Positions 15,917-23,632 of a stretch of 36,374 nucleotides of DNA are shown here, one piece after another; the stretch's first letter is position 1, and each line of letters starts with the position of its first letter. The notes beneath the pieces were generated by a model, which searched no databases, was not told the DNA's origin, and saw only the letters and a program-made list of their open reading frames with translations. The translations under genes and the position numbers were made by a program. The DNA is taken from assembly GCA_946414885.1 (NCBI GenBank), contig CAMKQH010000031.1, positions 1 through 36,374 on the forward strand, in the 5' to 3' direction. Source of the DNA: an uncultured Lachnospiraceae bacterium. GTDB lineage: Bacteria; Bacillota; Clostridia; Lachnospirales; Lachnospiraceae.

Positions 15917-15950
15917 CATTTGTGCATATTTATTCACTCATTTGTGCATA
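15917..15950. promoter_or_regulatory. Direct repeat with ARG-box-like palindrome
   Basis: CATTTGTGCATA occurs twice, at 15917-15928 and 15939-15950, with 22 bp between starts (two helix turns). Overlapping the first copy and the spacer, TGCATATTTATTCA (15923-15936) fits the ArgR/AhrC operator core TGNATWWWWATNCA at every position. It lies about 40 bp upstream of the GNAT -35. This placement would suit an activator or a distal operator. Confidence 0.5.
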
Positions 15951-15955
15951 GAATA

Positions 15956-15985
15956 GGGGAATACGTATAATTTTACGTTTCCCCC
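15956..15985. terminator. Hairpin after the last gene of the long tad/GT-C run
   Basis: GGGGAATACGTATAA faces TTTTACGTTTCCCC with small bulges, giving a stem of about 12 pairs some 30 bp past the stop at 16017. No clear T-run follows on the minus strand, so it is only a possible terminator for the upstream run of genes. Confidence 0.4.
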
Positions 15986-16016
15986 ATTTCATAAGGTTGT
16001 CTCTCCACGAAAAAAA

Positions 16017-17525
16017 CTATTCCAGCCTTCTAAAATATCCCAATTCCTCATCCTCATATGCGAGTTCATACCGTTCGGGATGACTGGTCAGGTAGACGTA
16101 AAGCGGCCGCGCCTTTAGGATGACAAAAGAATCGAAATCATACTTATCGATCAATTCTCCGACGTTAAGCGTCACGCTTTCCCCTTCTTTTGTGATTCCG
16201 TTTAACGTGCAAAGGCTTAATCCATCTGCAAAGATATCCGTCTTGGCATACATGTCCGCCCTGGAATCAAAGAAAACCGGTATCTCCGCATGGATCAGGG
16301 CCTCTCCAAAATTATAATCATTATATAATCTCTGCGGATTGTCTTTTCGGATGACCTCAATCGCCTCCTCGGTCATAACCTGCTTCACAAAGCTTCCGCC
16401 TTGTAAAGTCTTTGCCGTTTTAACCAGCCCCACCAGGCAAAAGACACCCAGGATGCCCAAAAAGGCGGCAGCGGCGATCTTTTCCGACTTCGTCTTGATC
16501 TTTGCCACCTTCCACTCCGGAAAATACCGGAATGCGTAAAAATCTGCCACGATAAACCAGGGAAGAATAAAGCGGACGCTCCTCATAAACAGATATACGT
16601 AAAATAGCATTAGCAGTAAGTCAATCGTACGTATTTTTTGTTTGCCTATGAGCAGTCCCATGCTGATCAGGATGATGGGGAAAAAGTACAAAAGAAGCTG
16701 GCTGACGTCTTTTACGTCGGGCGCATGCCATTCCGTGACGTAAATCATGCTAAGCTTGTCCCCAATGTTAATATACGGGAAAAGGAACACCTGCACGCCG
16801 ATGGGATTCACAAAAATGCCGCCCATGGTACAAACCGTCACGGCCCCAAGCGTCTTCAACGATTTCTTACCAAGGCGTTTACTTTCCAATCTGCCAAAAG
16901 AGAGAGGAACCATTCCCGCTAGCAAAAACATGATGCAGATCAGATAAGTAAGATTGGAGGATCCGCCATGCAGATTACTCCACAAAACGGCGATCAGCGG
17001 AACAAACCATATGGATTTTCCGCCGTCCTTCTCATAAAAGGAGTACAAAAACTTTAATTCGAAAAAGAGCAGAAAGAAACTAAATATATGGGGTCTGCCA
17101 TAGAAATATCCGACTGCCACGATGGAGAAAAAGCAAAAGTAAGCCAGACTGATCGCAACGCTCCCAAGCAAATAGGGCTTTGCCTGTTTCCATAAGAGAA
17201 ACAGCATCAGTCCCGCTGCTCCCAAGGAAATCCAAAAGAGCCCAACTTCGCCAAAGAAATTCAAAATCAGATACAAGATCACTTCCGACATCCATTCATG
17301 CGCAACCCAGGGGATCTCCGTCTCGAAACGCACCCAGGAAAAAATGTCCTCCGTCGGTACCACGTGATTTTTGCAAATAAACTCTCCGGCCTTTACGTGC
17401 CACCAAAAATCATTTCCGCCAATCCCCTGGGAAAAGCAAAAGATCAGGATTCCCATGGCGGCAAGCAGAACGATTCCATTCAAAATCCAAGTTTCGATTT
17501 CAATTTGTTTTTTCGTAAACCTCAA
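16017..17525 (-). CDS. Polytopic membrane protein, GT-C glycosyltransferase-like
   Basis: The 502-residue protein has about ten to eleven hydrophobic helices and a C-terminal soluble part (about 375-502). The N-terminal region has NDFWWHVKAGEFICKN (38-53) and VPTEDIFSW (56-64), a pattern seen in membrane proteins of GT-C appearance, where an acidic residue in the first outer loop binds a lipid-linked sugar. The true reaction is unknown. The start is TTG, with AGGTGATGG upstream; the gene overlaps the end of the preceding gene by 26 bp, so translation is probably coupled. It is paralogous to the broken gene at 18925-19702. It is the last gene of the run. Confidence 0.75.
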   Translation of the reverse strand: MRFTKKQIEIETWILNGIVLLAAMGILIFCFSQGIGGNDFWWHVKAGEFICKNHVVPTEDIFSWVRFETEIPWVAHEWMSEVILYLILNFFGEVGLFWISLGAAGLMLFLLWKQAKPYLLGSVAISLAYFCFFSIVAVGYFYGRPHIFSFFLLFFELKFLYSFYEKDGGKSIWFVPLIAVLWSNLHGGSSNLTYLICIMFLLAGMVPLSFGRLESKRLGKKSLKTLGAVTVCTMGGIFVNPIGVQVFLFPYINIGDKLSMIYVTEWHAPDVKDVSQLLLYFFPIILISMGLLIGKQKIRTIDLLLMLFYVYLFMRSVRFILPWFIVADFYAFRYFPEWKVAKIKTKSEKIAAAAFLGILGVFCLVGLVKTAKTLQGGSFVKQVMTEEAIEVIRKDNPQRLYNDYNFGEALIHAEIPVFFDSRADMYAKTDIFADGLSLCTLNGITKEGESVTLNVGELIDKYDFDSFVILKARPLYVYLTSHPERYELAYEDEELGYFRRLE

Positions 17526-18915
17526 ATTCCATCACCTCATCTACTTTTCGGTAATTTGCCTTGATATAATGAATCAGTTCAAAATAATTTTGTTCACCAA
17601 GCTCCGTTTCGTCCTGTCGCACCATATACCAGAGGTTTCCCTCTTCGTCAAGCAGATCTTCCACTCCATTTCGTCCAATGTTTCCAACTAACAACATGTC
17701 CCAATTCTTTAAGTACCGGTCACGGGGTATGTCCACGACAATGGCCAGCTCATCCGCCATTCGAATCACGTGACCTTCCCGTTCTTTCTCCGTCACGTAA
17801 GCAATACTGCGTTTCATGATCTCTTCATATTTCGGATAAATATATAATCCTTCAAAATTATGAAGGGTACATGGCTGTACGTCAGCTCCTAATGGCGTTT
17901 TTAAAAAAATGGAAAAAAAGCAAGAACTGATAATGACGGTGGCTACTGCCGTCTTAACATACCCTCTTAAACCTTTTCCTTCATAGAAGTAGAAAAGCGG
18001 TATCATGGGAATCAGTGCGGCAACTATGTGTGCTCCGTCACATAATGGATAAACGACCGAAAACCCGGCAAGTGCATATAATAACAATTCTCTTGCCTTC
18101 TCATTTTCGTGATCTTTCCAGCACTTTATTACCACGCAAATTACGCATCCAAAGAAAACCAATGCGAATCCGCCTACTAAAACGTTACGTCGCAACAAAT
18201 CAATTAACGAGTATTGATGCTTAAAAGTAGTCACGCCATAGACTGCATAATCCCAAAAATCACCTAAAGTCCCTGAAATAACCAAATAAATAAAAAACAA
18301 AGTACCCGGGATAATGCTAACCATGGAACGAATAAAGTAAGTTTTACGATCCTGTTTTCTCACAAACCGAATCAAACAAATGATAAAATTCACAACCATA
18401 ACAGCCAAACCCGTATTCTGCTTAACCAAAATGGCAATGCCGGAAAGTAATCCAATTGCCACGTGCTCCCACGTCTTTTTTTCTTTTAGCGTGAGGGTGT
18501 AAATCAGAAGCAGAATCAGAAGCATCAAATGATTATAGTTATACAGATATATCCAAAAAGTCAAAGTCATGCCCAAAATGGTGTGAAGAAAAGAATTGAG
18601 CGGATCGCTTTTAATCATTTCACATACGTGAAATAAACAACAAAAGATCGCTGCAAACAAAATACTGCCTGCTACTCTGAGAATGATAAATCGCGTTCCA
18701 AACAATTTCATCAAGAGTGCCGGAAAATAGGCAGCCAAAGGCGTCTGTACAATGTTAAAATCTCTGTAGGGTAACATTCCTTTCGCTAAATTGCGTGCAA
18801 AGCTATAGTTCCAAAACTCATCACCGCTTCCGATGGGAAAGGCAATCGTAACGAACCCCAAAGCCACAATTATAAAATATGGTATGATTCTGCGTACTAC
18901 TCTCACTTTTTGCAT
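17500..18915 (-). CDS. Polytopic membrane protein, probable GT-C glycosyltransferase
   Basis: This 471-residue protein has about nine to eleven membrane helices. Near the N-terminus it has GSGDEFWNYSFARNLAKGML (30-49) and YRDFNIVQTPLAAYFPALL, the first-loop pattern of PMT/ArnT-like GT-C enzymes, with the acidic pair D32-E33 as candidate catalytic or metal site. Such enzymes move a sugar from a polyprenyl phosphate to an acceptor outside the membrane. The acceptor is unknown; pilin or wall polymer are guesses from the position behind the Tad genes. It starts nine bases after the broken paralogue and overlaps the next gene. RBS AGAGG. Confidence 0.8.
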   Translation of the reverse strand: MQKVRVVRRIIPYFIIVALGFVTIAFPIGSGDEFWNYSFARNLAKGMLPYRDFNIVQTPLAAYFPALLMKLFGTRFIILRVAGSILFAAIFCCLFHVCEMIKSDPLNSFLHTILGMTLTFWIYLYNYNHLMLLILLLIYTLTLKEKKTWEHVAIGLLSGIAILVKQNTGLAVMVVNFIICLIRFVRKQDRKTYFIRSMVSIIPGTLFFIYLVISGTLGDFWDYAVYGVTTFKHQYSLIDLLRRNVLVGGFALVFFGCVICVVIKCWKDHENEKARELLLYALAGFSVVYPLCDGAHIVAALIPMIPLFYFYEGKGLRGYVKTAVATVIISSCFFSIFLKTPLGADVQPCTLHNFEGLYIYPKYEEIMKRSIAYVTEKEREGHVIRMADELAIVVDIPRDRYLKNWDMLLVGNIGRNGVEDLLDEEGNLWYMVRQDETELGEQNYFELIHYIKANYRKVDEVMEFEVYEKTN

Positions 18916-18924
18916 GCAAACCTC

Positions 18925-19702
18925 TTAATTGTCTTCATTTTTACAGAAAAATGCTGCATATTCATCTTTGTAAATTAGCTTATATTTTTCCGAATGATCT
19001 TCCAAATATACATAGAACGGCGTGGTCTGATCCACAATAAAATAATCGAATTGATATTTCCCGATCAGTCCCTCTACGTTCAAAGCATCCGATGAATCAT
19101 CAACGCCTATGTTTTGCAAATGGATCAAACTGAATCCGTCTGCCAAAATGCCTGCTTTGGAAAACAAATCTGCCCGCGAATCGATAAATACGGGAACGTC
19201 GTGGAATATCAATGCCTCTCCATAGTCATAATCATTAAACAGCCGCTTGGGCGCTGCTCCTTCGGCCTCCCGAAAAAAACATGGGGGCAACTACCGTAAA
19301 AAGGAATAAAAAAATACAGCTGAAAACGTAATTATTTTTGATGTGTGAGCGAATCTGACCATAGACTAACGCGTAACAGATAAATGCAAGAACGAAAAAA
19401 AACAGAAAGATCCCGTGTTCTCCCAAAGAATGATATAAGAGATACAGGATCACTTCTGATAACCACTCGTGTGCCGTCCATGGAATGACCATTTGGTTTC
19501 TCATCCAAGAAAAGATGTCCGTTGTAGGTATCTTTCCATTTTGGCAAATATATTCACCTGCTTTTACGTGCCACCAAAAAACATTGCCGCTGATGCCATT
19601 CGCATACCAAAAAATTAAAGAACCAAAGCCAGCCAGCCAAAAACAAACGTCCGTAAACGTAACATTCTTTCCTTTGTTTTCCCTTTTTGTGCCTAAGTTC
19701 AT
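18925..19702 (-). pseudogene. Internally deleted, frameshifted paralogue of the 502-residue membrane protein
   Basis: The N-terminal piece (19702 to about 19274) matches the start of the 502-residue protein: GNVFWWHVKAGEYICQNG and TTDIFSW against NDFWWHVKAGEFICKN and TEDIFSW. The C-terminal piece (about 19270 to 18925) matches its end: RLFNDYDYGEAL and FIDSRADLFSKAGILADGFSL against RLYNDYNFGEAL and FFDSRADMYAK. About 250 residues between them are missing. The two pieces are in different frames, and the switch lies at a run of seven T on the coding strand (19273-19279); with six T the frame would be continuous, giving about 258 residues. The N piece has a proper start and ribosome site. Confidence 0.85.
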
Positions 19703-19706
19703 TCCT

Positions 19707-20186
19707 TTATCCTTCAGCTTTGATTCTTTGATATATTCTAAAATTCTTTCCGTCTACAATGCCATGAATTACAATTGCATAATAAGTAATCGATATAACG
19801 GGAAACATGATTCGGGTCGGAACAAAGGTACGAATCAAGTCCGCAATGGAAATAATGAATCCCGCAGCAATCACAAAATAAATCGCCAAGTGCAACGGCT
19901 CTTTGGAAAACATAAACATCCCGGGGCGCTTAGGTCTTTTCATTTTCCACGTGGAATATGCTTTTGCCCTCGCTCTTCTCATCTTGGTATTCATCACGCC
20001 AATCATGATGCATCCGACAATCAATCCGATCCAAAAGAAAAGTGCGATCACGTATCCCCAAGTTGCGTTCGATTGTTCATCCAAACGATTAAGCGCAGGA
20101 ATAAATGACAAGGAAAACGCCGAACAGAAAAAACTTCCCAAAATGATGCCAAAATATGTTTTAAACTTTTTCTCGTACTGTTTCAT
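19707..20186 (-). CDS. Four-helix membrane protein of unknown function
   Basis: The 159-residue protein has hydrophobic segments at about 12-30, 43-66, 99-117 and 124-143, with a basic loop MRRARAKAYSTWKMKRPKRP between the second and third. I do not recognise the family. It starts 21 bp after the ETTVL protein and its stop overlaps the ribosome-site region of the broken GT-C paralogue, so it belongs to the same transcript. GGGGAA precedes the ATG. Confidence 0.75.
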   Translation of the reverse strand: MKQYEKKFKTYFGIILGSFFCSAFSLSFIPALNRLDEQSNATWGYVIALFFWIGLIVGCIMIGVMNTKMRRARAKAYSTWKMKRPKRPGMFMFSKEPLHLAIYFVIAAGFIISIADLIRTFVPTRIMFPVISITYYAIVIHGIVDGKNFRIYQRIKAEG

Positions 20187-20207
20187 GTTCTGTTTTTCCC
20201 CGCGCGT

Positions 20208-20840
20208 CTATGCGATCACTTCATCCGTGTGAATAAACGTGATCTCATATTCAATAGCAAACTGGCTGAAAGTTTCCGGCGCACTTGCGGGCGGCTGCAT
20301 CAGAGCCTGATCCAACACGGCAGTCTCACCAAAGCCCGTACTGTAATAGTTTCCTGAAGCCGCGGCAGAATTATCAAAAGGACTCAGAACGGTGGTTTCC
20401 TGTGAGGCTCCGCCATTGCCAAGCACCGTTGTCTCATTGCTCTGCTGTGATAATACAGTTGTCTCATTGCTCTGCTGCGATAATACCGTTGTCTCATAAG
20501 ATTCCTTGGCCTCCGCCGCCAATGTATTCGTGTTAAACTTTGCGGTGTTGACAACAAATCCCATACCGTCCGTATTTCCGCGCACTTTGCTGAGATCCCG
20601 GACTTTTCCCGAAAGATTGCTGCTGTTCCCCATTTCAAGGATACCCGCGCCAAATCCGTTTCCGCCACTTTCATTTCTGTTCCGGATATTTGCGATCGCC
20701 TTACGTTCCGTGCTTCCGGAGAGATCGCCGATCACGGCCGGGATGTTCAAAAGGAAAAACAAAGCAATTGCAAGAAGGAGACAAAAGATCGCTAGTGCTA
20801 TGCTCGCATAAAAGATTAGCCGATAAGTATCGTATGTCAC
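20208..20840 (-). CDS. Single-pass membrane protein with repeated ETTVL motifs
   Basis: The 210-residue protein has one N-terminal helix (about 9-32), then DLSGSTERKAIANIRNRN (39-56) and a low-complexity tail. The tail carries ETTVL at 116-120, 126-130, 136-140 and 148-152 and the variant ETAVL at 172-176; the first three are ten-residue repeats (ETTVLSQQSN). The same motif occurs twice beside the FHA domain of the protein encoded at 23633-25321. FHA domains bind phosphothreonine and often prefer an aliphatic residue at +3, which the first threonine of ETTVL has. I infer that the neighbouring kinase modifies this tail and that FHA proteins dock on it. Start GTG with GGAGGTG upstream. Follows the kinase gene by 18 bp. 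Confidence 0.8.
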   Translation of the reverse strand: MTYDTYRLIFYASIALAIFCLLLAIALFFLLNIPAVIGDLSGSTERKAIANIRNRNESGGNGFGAGILEMGNSSNLSGKVRDLSKVRGNTDGMGFVVNTAKFNTNTLAAEAKESYETTVLSQQSNETTVLSQQSNETTVLGNGGASQETTVLSPFDNSAAASGNYYSTGFGETAVLDQALMQPPASAPETFSQFAIEYEITFIHTDEVIA

Positions 20841-20858
20841 GTTGCCACCTCCCGTCGA

Positions 20859-22535
20859 TTATTTTTTTACTGAATTAACCTTTGTGATCGTATTATCAAC
20901 ATTCTTCAATAAGACTTCTATCGTGTTTTGAAGAAAGGTATTTGTGATCTTGGAACAGTTCTGCTTGATGTCGTCGATCATTTTTAGAACGTCTTCCTTG
21001 GGCGTTACGTTGCAAAAATCTGCGGCATTGTTATTAATCATCTTAATAATCTCATTCCACACGCGAACCTGTACGTCCTCATCAAAATTGCCAGCTTCGG
21101 AGTTCAGTCTGTTCAATTGCCCCCAAAGATTTTTATACTCGTCTGATAACTTTGAGAACTGCTCCGCCTTTTTGTAGGCATTGATCTTTTGAATGCAGTC
21201 ATTGATGTCACAATAAATCTTCGCTACGGGATACGACTCCTTTGCATTTTGGAACCAGTATGCCGCTGCTGCATATTTGTCCTTCTCAACGTTTACGTTA
21301 TAGTAAAACAGAACGGCTTCTCCCATCTCATAGCAAACCTGCTCACATCCTGCAGGATTTTCTTTTTTCATCACGTCCATGGCATTGACCGTGACAGAAT
21401 ATCCGCTGATATTCGTGTAATCGACACCAGTCTTGAATTTTGTGAAATAACCGTTTTCTTCCACCGTGAGTTCTCCGTCTCCGATCAAGAAATTAATCAA
21501 TCCCTTGTAATCATCACTTCCGAGAAAGGCCTCCGTCCTTGTGGGATCCGTGGCAATTGCCTCAAAATAATCCGCCACCTTATCCGCGTGTAATAAGATG
21601 TAATCGTAATTGTCTTTCTTCTTCTGCTCTGCGGAAAAATAGCCCCAGATGCCGGTAATGGCAAAGATTACTGAAAAAGCCAATGCCGTAATAAAGCCTG
21701 CCAGTTTCTTCTTTTGCTTTTTTCTGTGAAGGTCATCAATCTCGTCATAATGCTCAAGAGCATACATCAACTCTTCGGCTGACTGATAACGGTCATTCGG
21801 GTCACGCTGCGTACACTTTAAAATAATCTTTTCGAGACCGCCGGAAAGAGCCGGGTTAATCTCACGGATTGGCTTGATCTCATAAGGCGGCTCGCACGGA
21901 TTCATGCCTGTCACAAGATGATACAGAGTCGCACCAAGGCAATAGATGTCCGTTCTGCCGTCCGTCTGCCCCATGCCGCCAAACTGCTCCGGCGCAGCAT
22001 AACCAATGGTACCCAGACAAGTGGTATCTGCAAGGTTTTTCTCCTTGAATTCACGAGCCGTACCAAAATCGACCAACGTAATGTTGCCATCAGGCTTTAA
22101 CATAACGTTCGCCGGCTTCATGTCTCTGTAAATAATGGGAGGCTTGCGGCTGTGCAGGTAACCAAGCACGTCGCAGAGCTGCTTCGCCCATTCAATGACC
22201 TTATCCTGCGGCAGCGCGCCATATTCGTTTAGCGCCTTTGCAAGAGAGTTTCCCTGGATGTAATCCATGATGATGATAAAGGAATCCTCTTGGTCAATAA
22301 CGTCAATAATACTGGGAAGATTGGGATGATTTAATTTCTTTAGAATGTCCGTTTCCGCCACAAGACCTTGCTTCACGGCTTCGAAATCCAAGACGCCGTC
22401 CTTACGGACCTCCTTGATGGCCCATTGTTTATTTGCCTTTTCATTCATGGCAAGATAAACAACGCTCATGCCGCCTTGTCCCACTTTATTTAAGATTTTA
22501 TATTTTCCATCTACAAGCGAGCCAATCTCGAGCAT
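20859..22535 (-). CDS. Transmembrane Ser/Thr protein kinase
   Basis: The 558-residue protein has a cytoplasmic Hanks-type kinase domain (about 11-262): glycine loop GQGGMSVVY (19-27), lysine K41, catalytic YRDMKPANV with D138, DFG (156-158), activation segment with T171, T172 and T176, and APEQF (181-185). One membrane helix follows (279-300), then an outside domain of about 255 residues without PASTA repeats, which I do not recognise. It sits directly after its likely antagonist phosphatase and before the ETTVL protein. GGAGGAG precedes the ATG. Confidence 0.95.
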   Translation of the reverse strand: MLEIGSLVDGKYKILNKVGQGGMSVVYLAMNEKANKQWAIKEVRKDGVLDFEAVKQGLVAETDILKKLNHPNLPSIIDVIDQEDSFIIIMDYIQGNSLAKALNEYGALPQDKVIEWAKQLCDVLGYLHSRKPPIIYRDMKPANVMLKPDGNITLVDFGTAREFKEKNLADTTCLGTIGYAAPEQFGGMGQTDGRTDIYCLGATLYHLVTGMNPCEPPYEIKPIREINPALSGGLEKIILKCTQRDPNDRYQSAEELMYALEHYDEIDDLHRKKQKKKLAGFITALAFSVIFAITGIWGYFSAEQKKKDNYDYILLHADKVADYFEAIATDPTRTEAFLGSDDYKGLINFLIGDGELTVEENGYFTKFKTGVDYTNISGYSVTVNAMDVMKKENPAGCEQVCYEMGEAVLFYYNVNVEKDKYAAAAYWFQNAKESYPVAKIYCDINDCIQKINAYKKAEQFSKLSDEYKNLWGQLNRLNSEAGNFDEDVQVRVWNEIIKMINNNAADFCNVTPKEDVLKMIDDIKQNCSKITNTFLQNTIEVLLKNVDNTITKVNSVKK

Positions 22536-22551
22536 AACTGCTCCTCCTTAC

Positions 22552-23319
22552 TTAGAACGTACGAACTAGCGCAACAGTGATGTTATCTCTCTCATGGCGC
22601 TGCTTGTTCACTTCGATCAAATATTGCGAGTTTTGGCTCATGCCATTCTCATCAAATAATACGTCGGGTTGCAGATACTGGTAAATCTCGTCTGGTGTGA
22701 TCTCATGCCGGAAACCGTCACAGCACAGCATGTAAACGGCGTTCACCTTCGTATCGCCGTAAAACATGTCTGGATACACCTCCGCGGACGCGCCAACGCA
22801 CTGAAGCAAGATGCTTCTGCGCTCGTCCCGATGTGCCTGCTCTTCGGTAATCAGTCCCATGGCAACTTCTCGCGCCACAACAGTCTGATCCTTCGTCAGC
22901 TGACGGATGCCCTGATAGAGCTCATATGCCCTTGAATCACCCACGTTCAGAATATAGTACCGTGTTTGCGTGATCAGCATCGCAGTCACGGTCGTCCCGA
23001 GTTTGATCCCAAGCTGTGCCCCGTAGGCCTGGATGCTTCTATTCTGACTTTGGATGATCGCGTTCCACTCATCGCGGATCAAGTTCTCTTCCAATGGCCC
23101 GTTACAAAGCATCGGAAGCCGTGTTCTTGCCCAATCATCAAACGCACGGATCACGGAAGCACTGGCTACCTCTCCTTTCGCAAGTCCTCCCATTCCATCA
23201 CAAAGCACCGCAAGGACCATTCGTCCCTGCGGTGTGCTGATAACTTTCATCGATAAACTGTCCTGATTGGTTGACTTCGTCAACCCAATGTCTGTATTAC
23301 CGGTAACTATAAAATTCAT
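22552..23319 (-). CDS. PP2C-family protein phosphatase
   Basis: The 255-residue PPM/PP2C serine/threonine phosphatase has metal-binding and signature motifs: NQDS (18-21), CDGMGGLAKGE (40-50), GDSRAYEL in the middle, CCDGF and RDNITVALVR at the end. It should reverse phosphorylation by the adjacent kinase. Its length equals a bare catalytic domain and no membrane segment is present, so it is cytoplasmic. It is 16 bp from the kinase gene and 20 bp from the small membrane protein gene. Confidence 0.95.
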   Translation of the reverse strand: MNFIVTGNTDIGLTKSTNQDSLSMKVISTPQGRMVLAVLCDGMGGLAKGEVASASVIRAFDDWARTRLPMLCNGPLEENLIRDEWNAIIQSQNRSIQAYGAQLGIKLGTTVTAMLITQTRYYILNVGDSRAYELYQGIRQLTKDQTVVAREVAMGLITEEQAHRDERRSILLQCVGASAEVYPDMFYGDTKVNAVYMLCCDGFRHEITPDEIYQYLQPDVLFDENGMSQNSQYLIEVNKQRHERDNITVALVRTF

Positions 23320-23339
23320 AAGACAACTCCACGCATTTT

Positions 23340-23582
23340 TTAGTGTATGGAAACTTGTTTGATAAATCTTGGTGCGTATTCCTTAACAATCGGATAAAAA
23401 TAATAAACAAATATTGCTGCGGCTGCCAACTCCACAAAACAAAACACGTAATAGATAGCGCCTTTCTTCTTTGCCCCTACAATTCTTCTAAGAATCGCAA
23501 AAACAATAACTGCTCCTAATGCTATGGCACAAAATCGAATGGATGGATCACTTGTCAATATACTAATAACTTCTTCCAGCAT
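23340..23582 (-). CDS. Small two-helix membrane protein
   Basis: The 80-residue protein (from the ATG at 23582) has helices at about 18-33 and 44-64 separated by a basic turn RRIVGAKKKG, and a short tail. I preferred this start to a TTG eight codons earlier because GGGAAGGGA lies just before the ATG. I do not recognise the family. Its place between the FHA and PP2C genes suggests it belongs to the same module. Confidence 0.7.
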   Translation of the reverse strand: MLEEVISILTSDPSIRFCAIALGAVIVFAILRRIVGAKKKGAIYYVFCFVELAAAAIFVYYFYPIVKEYAPRFIKQVSIH

Positions 23583-23632
23583 TCCGATTCCCTTCCCGCA
23601 AAACAAACTTATCTGCCTTACGACTCATTGAT

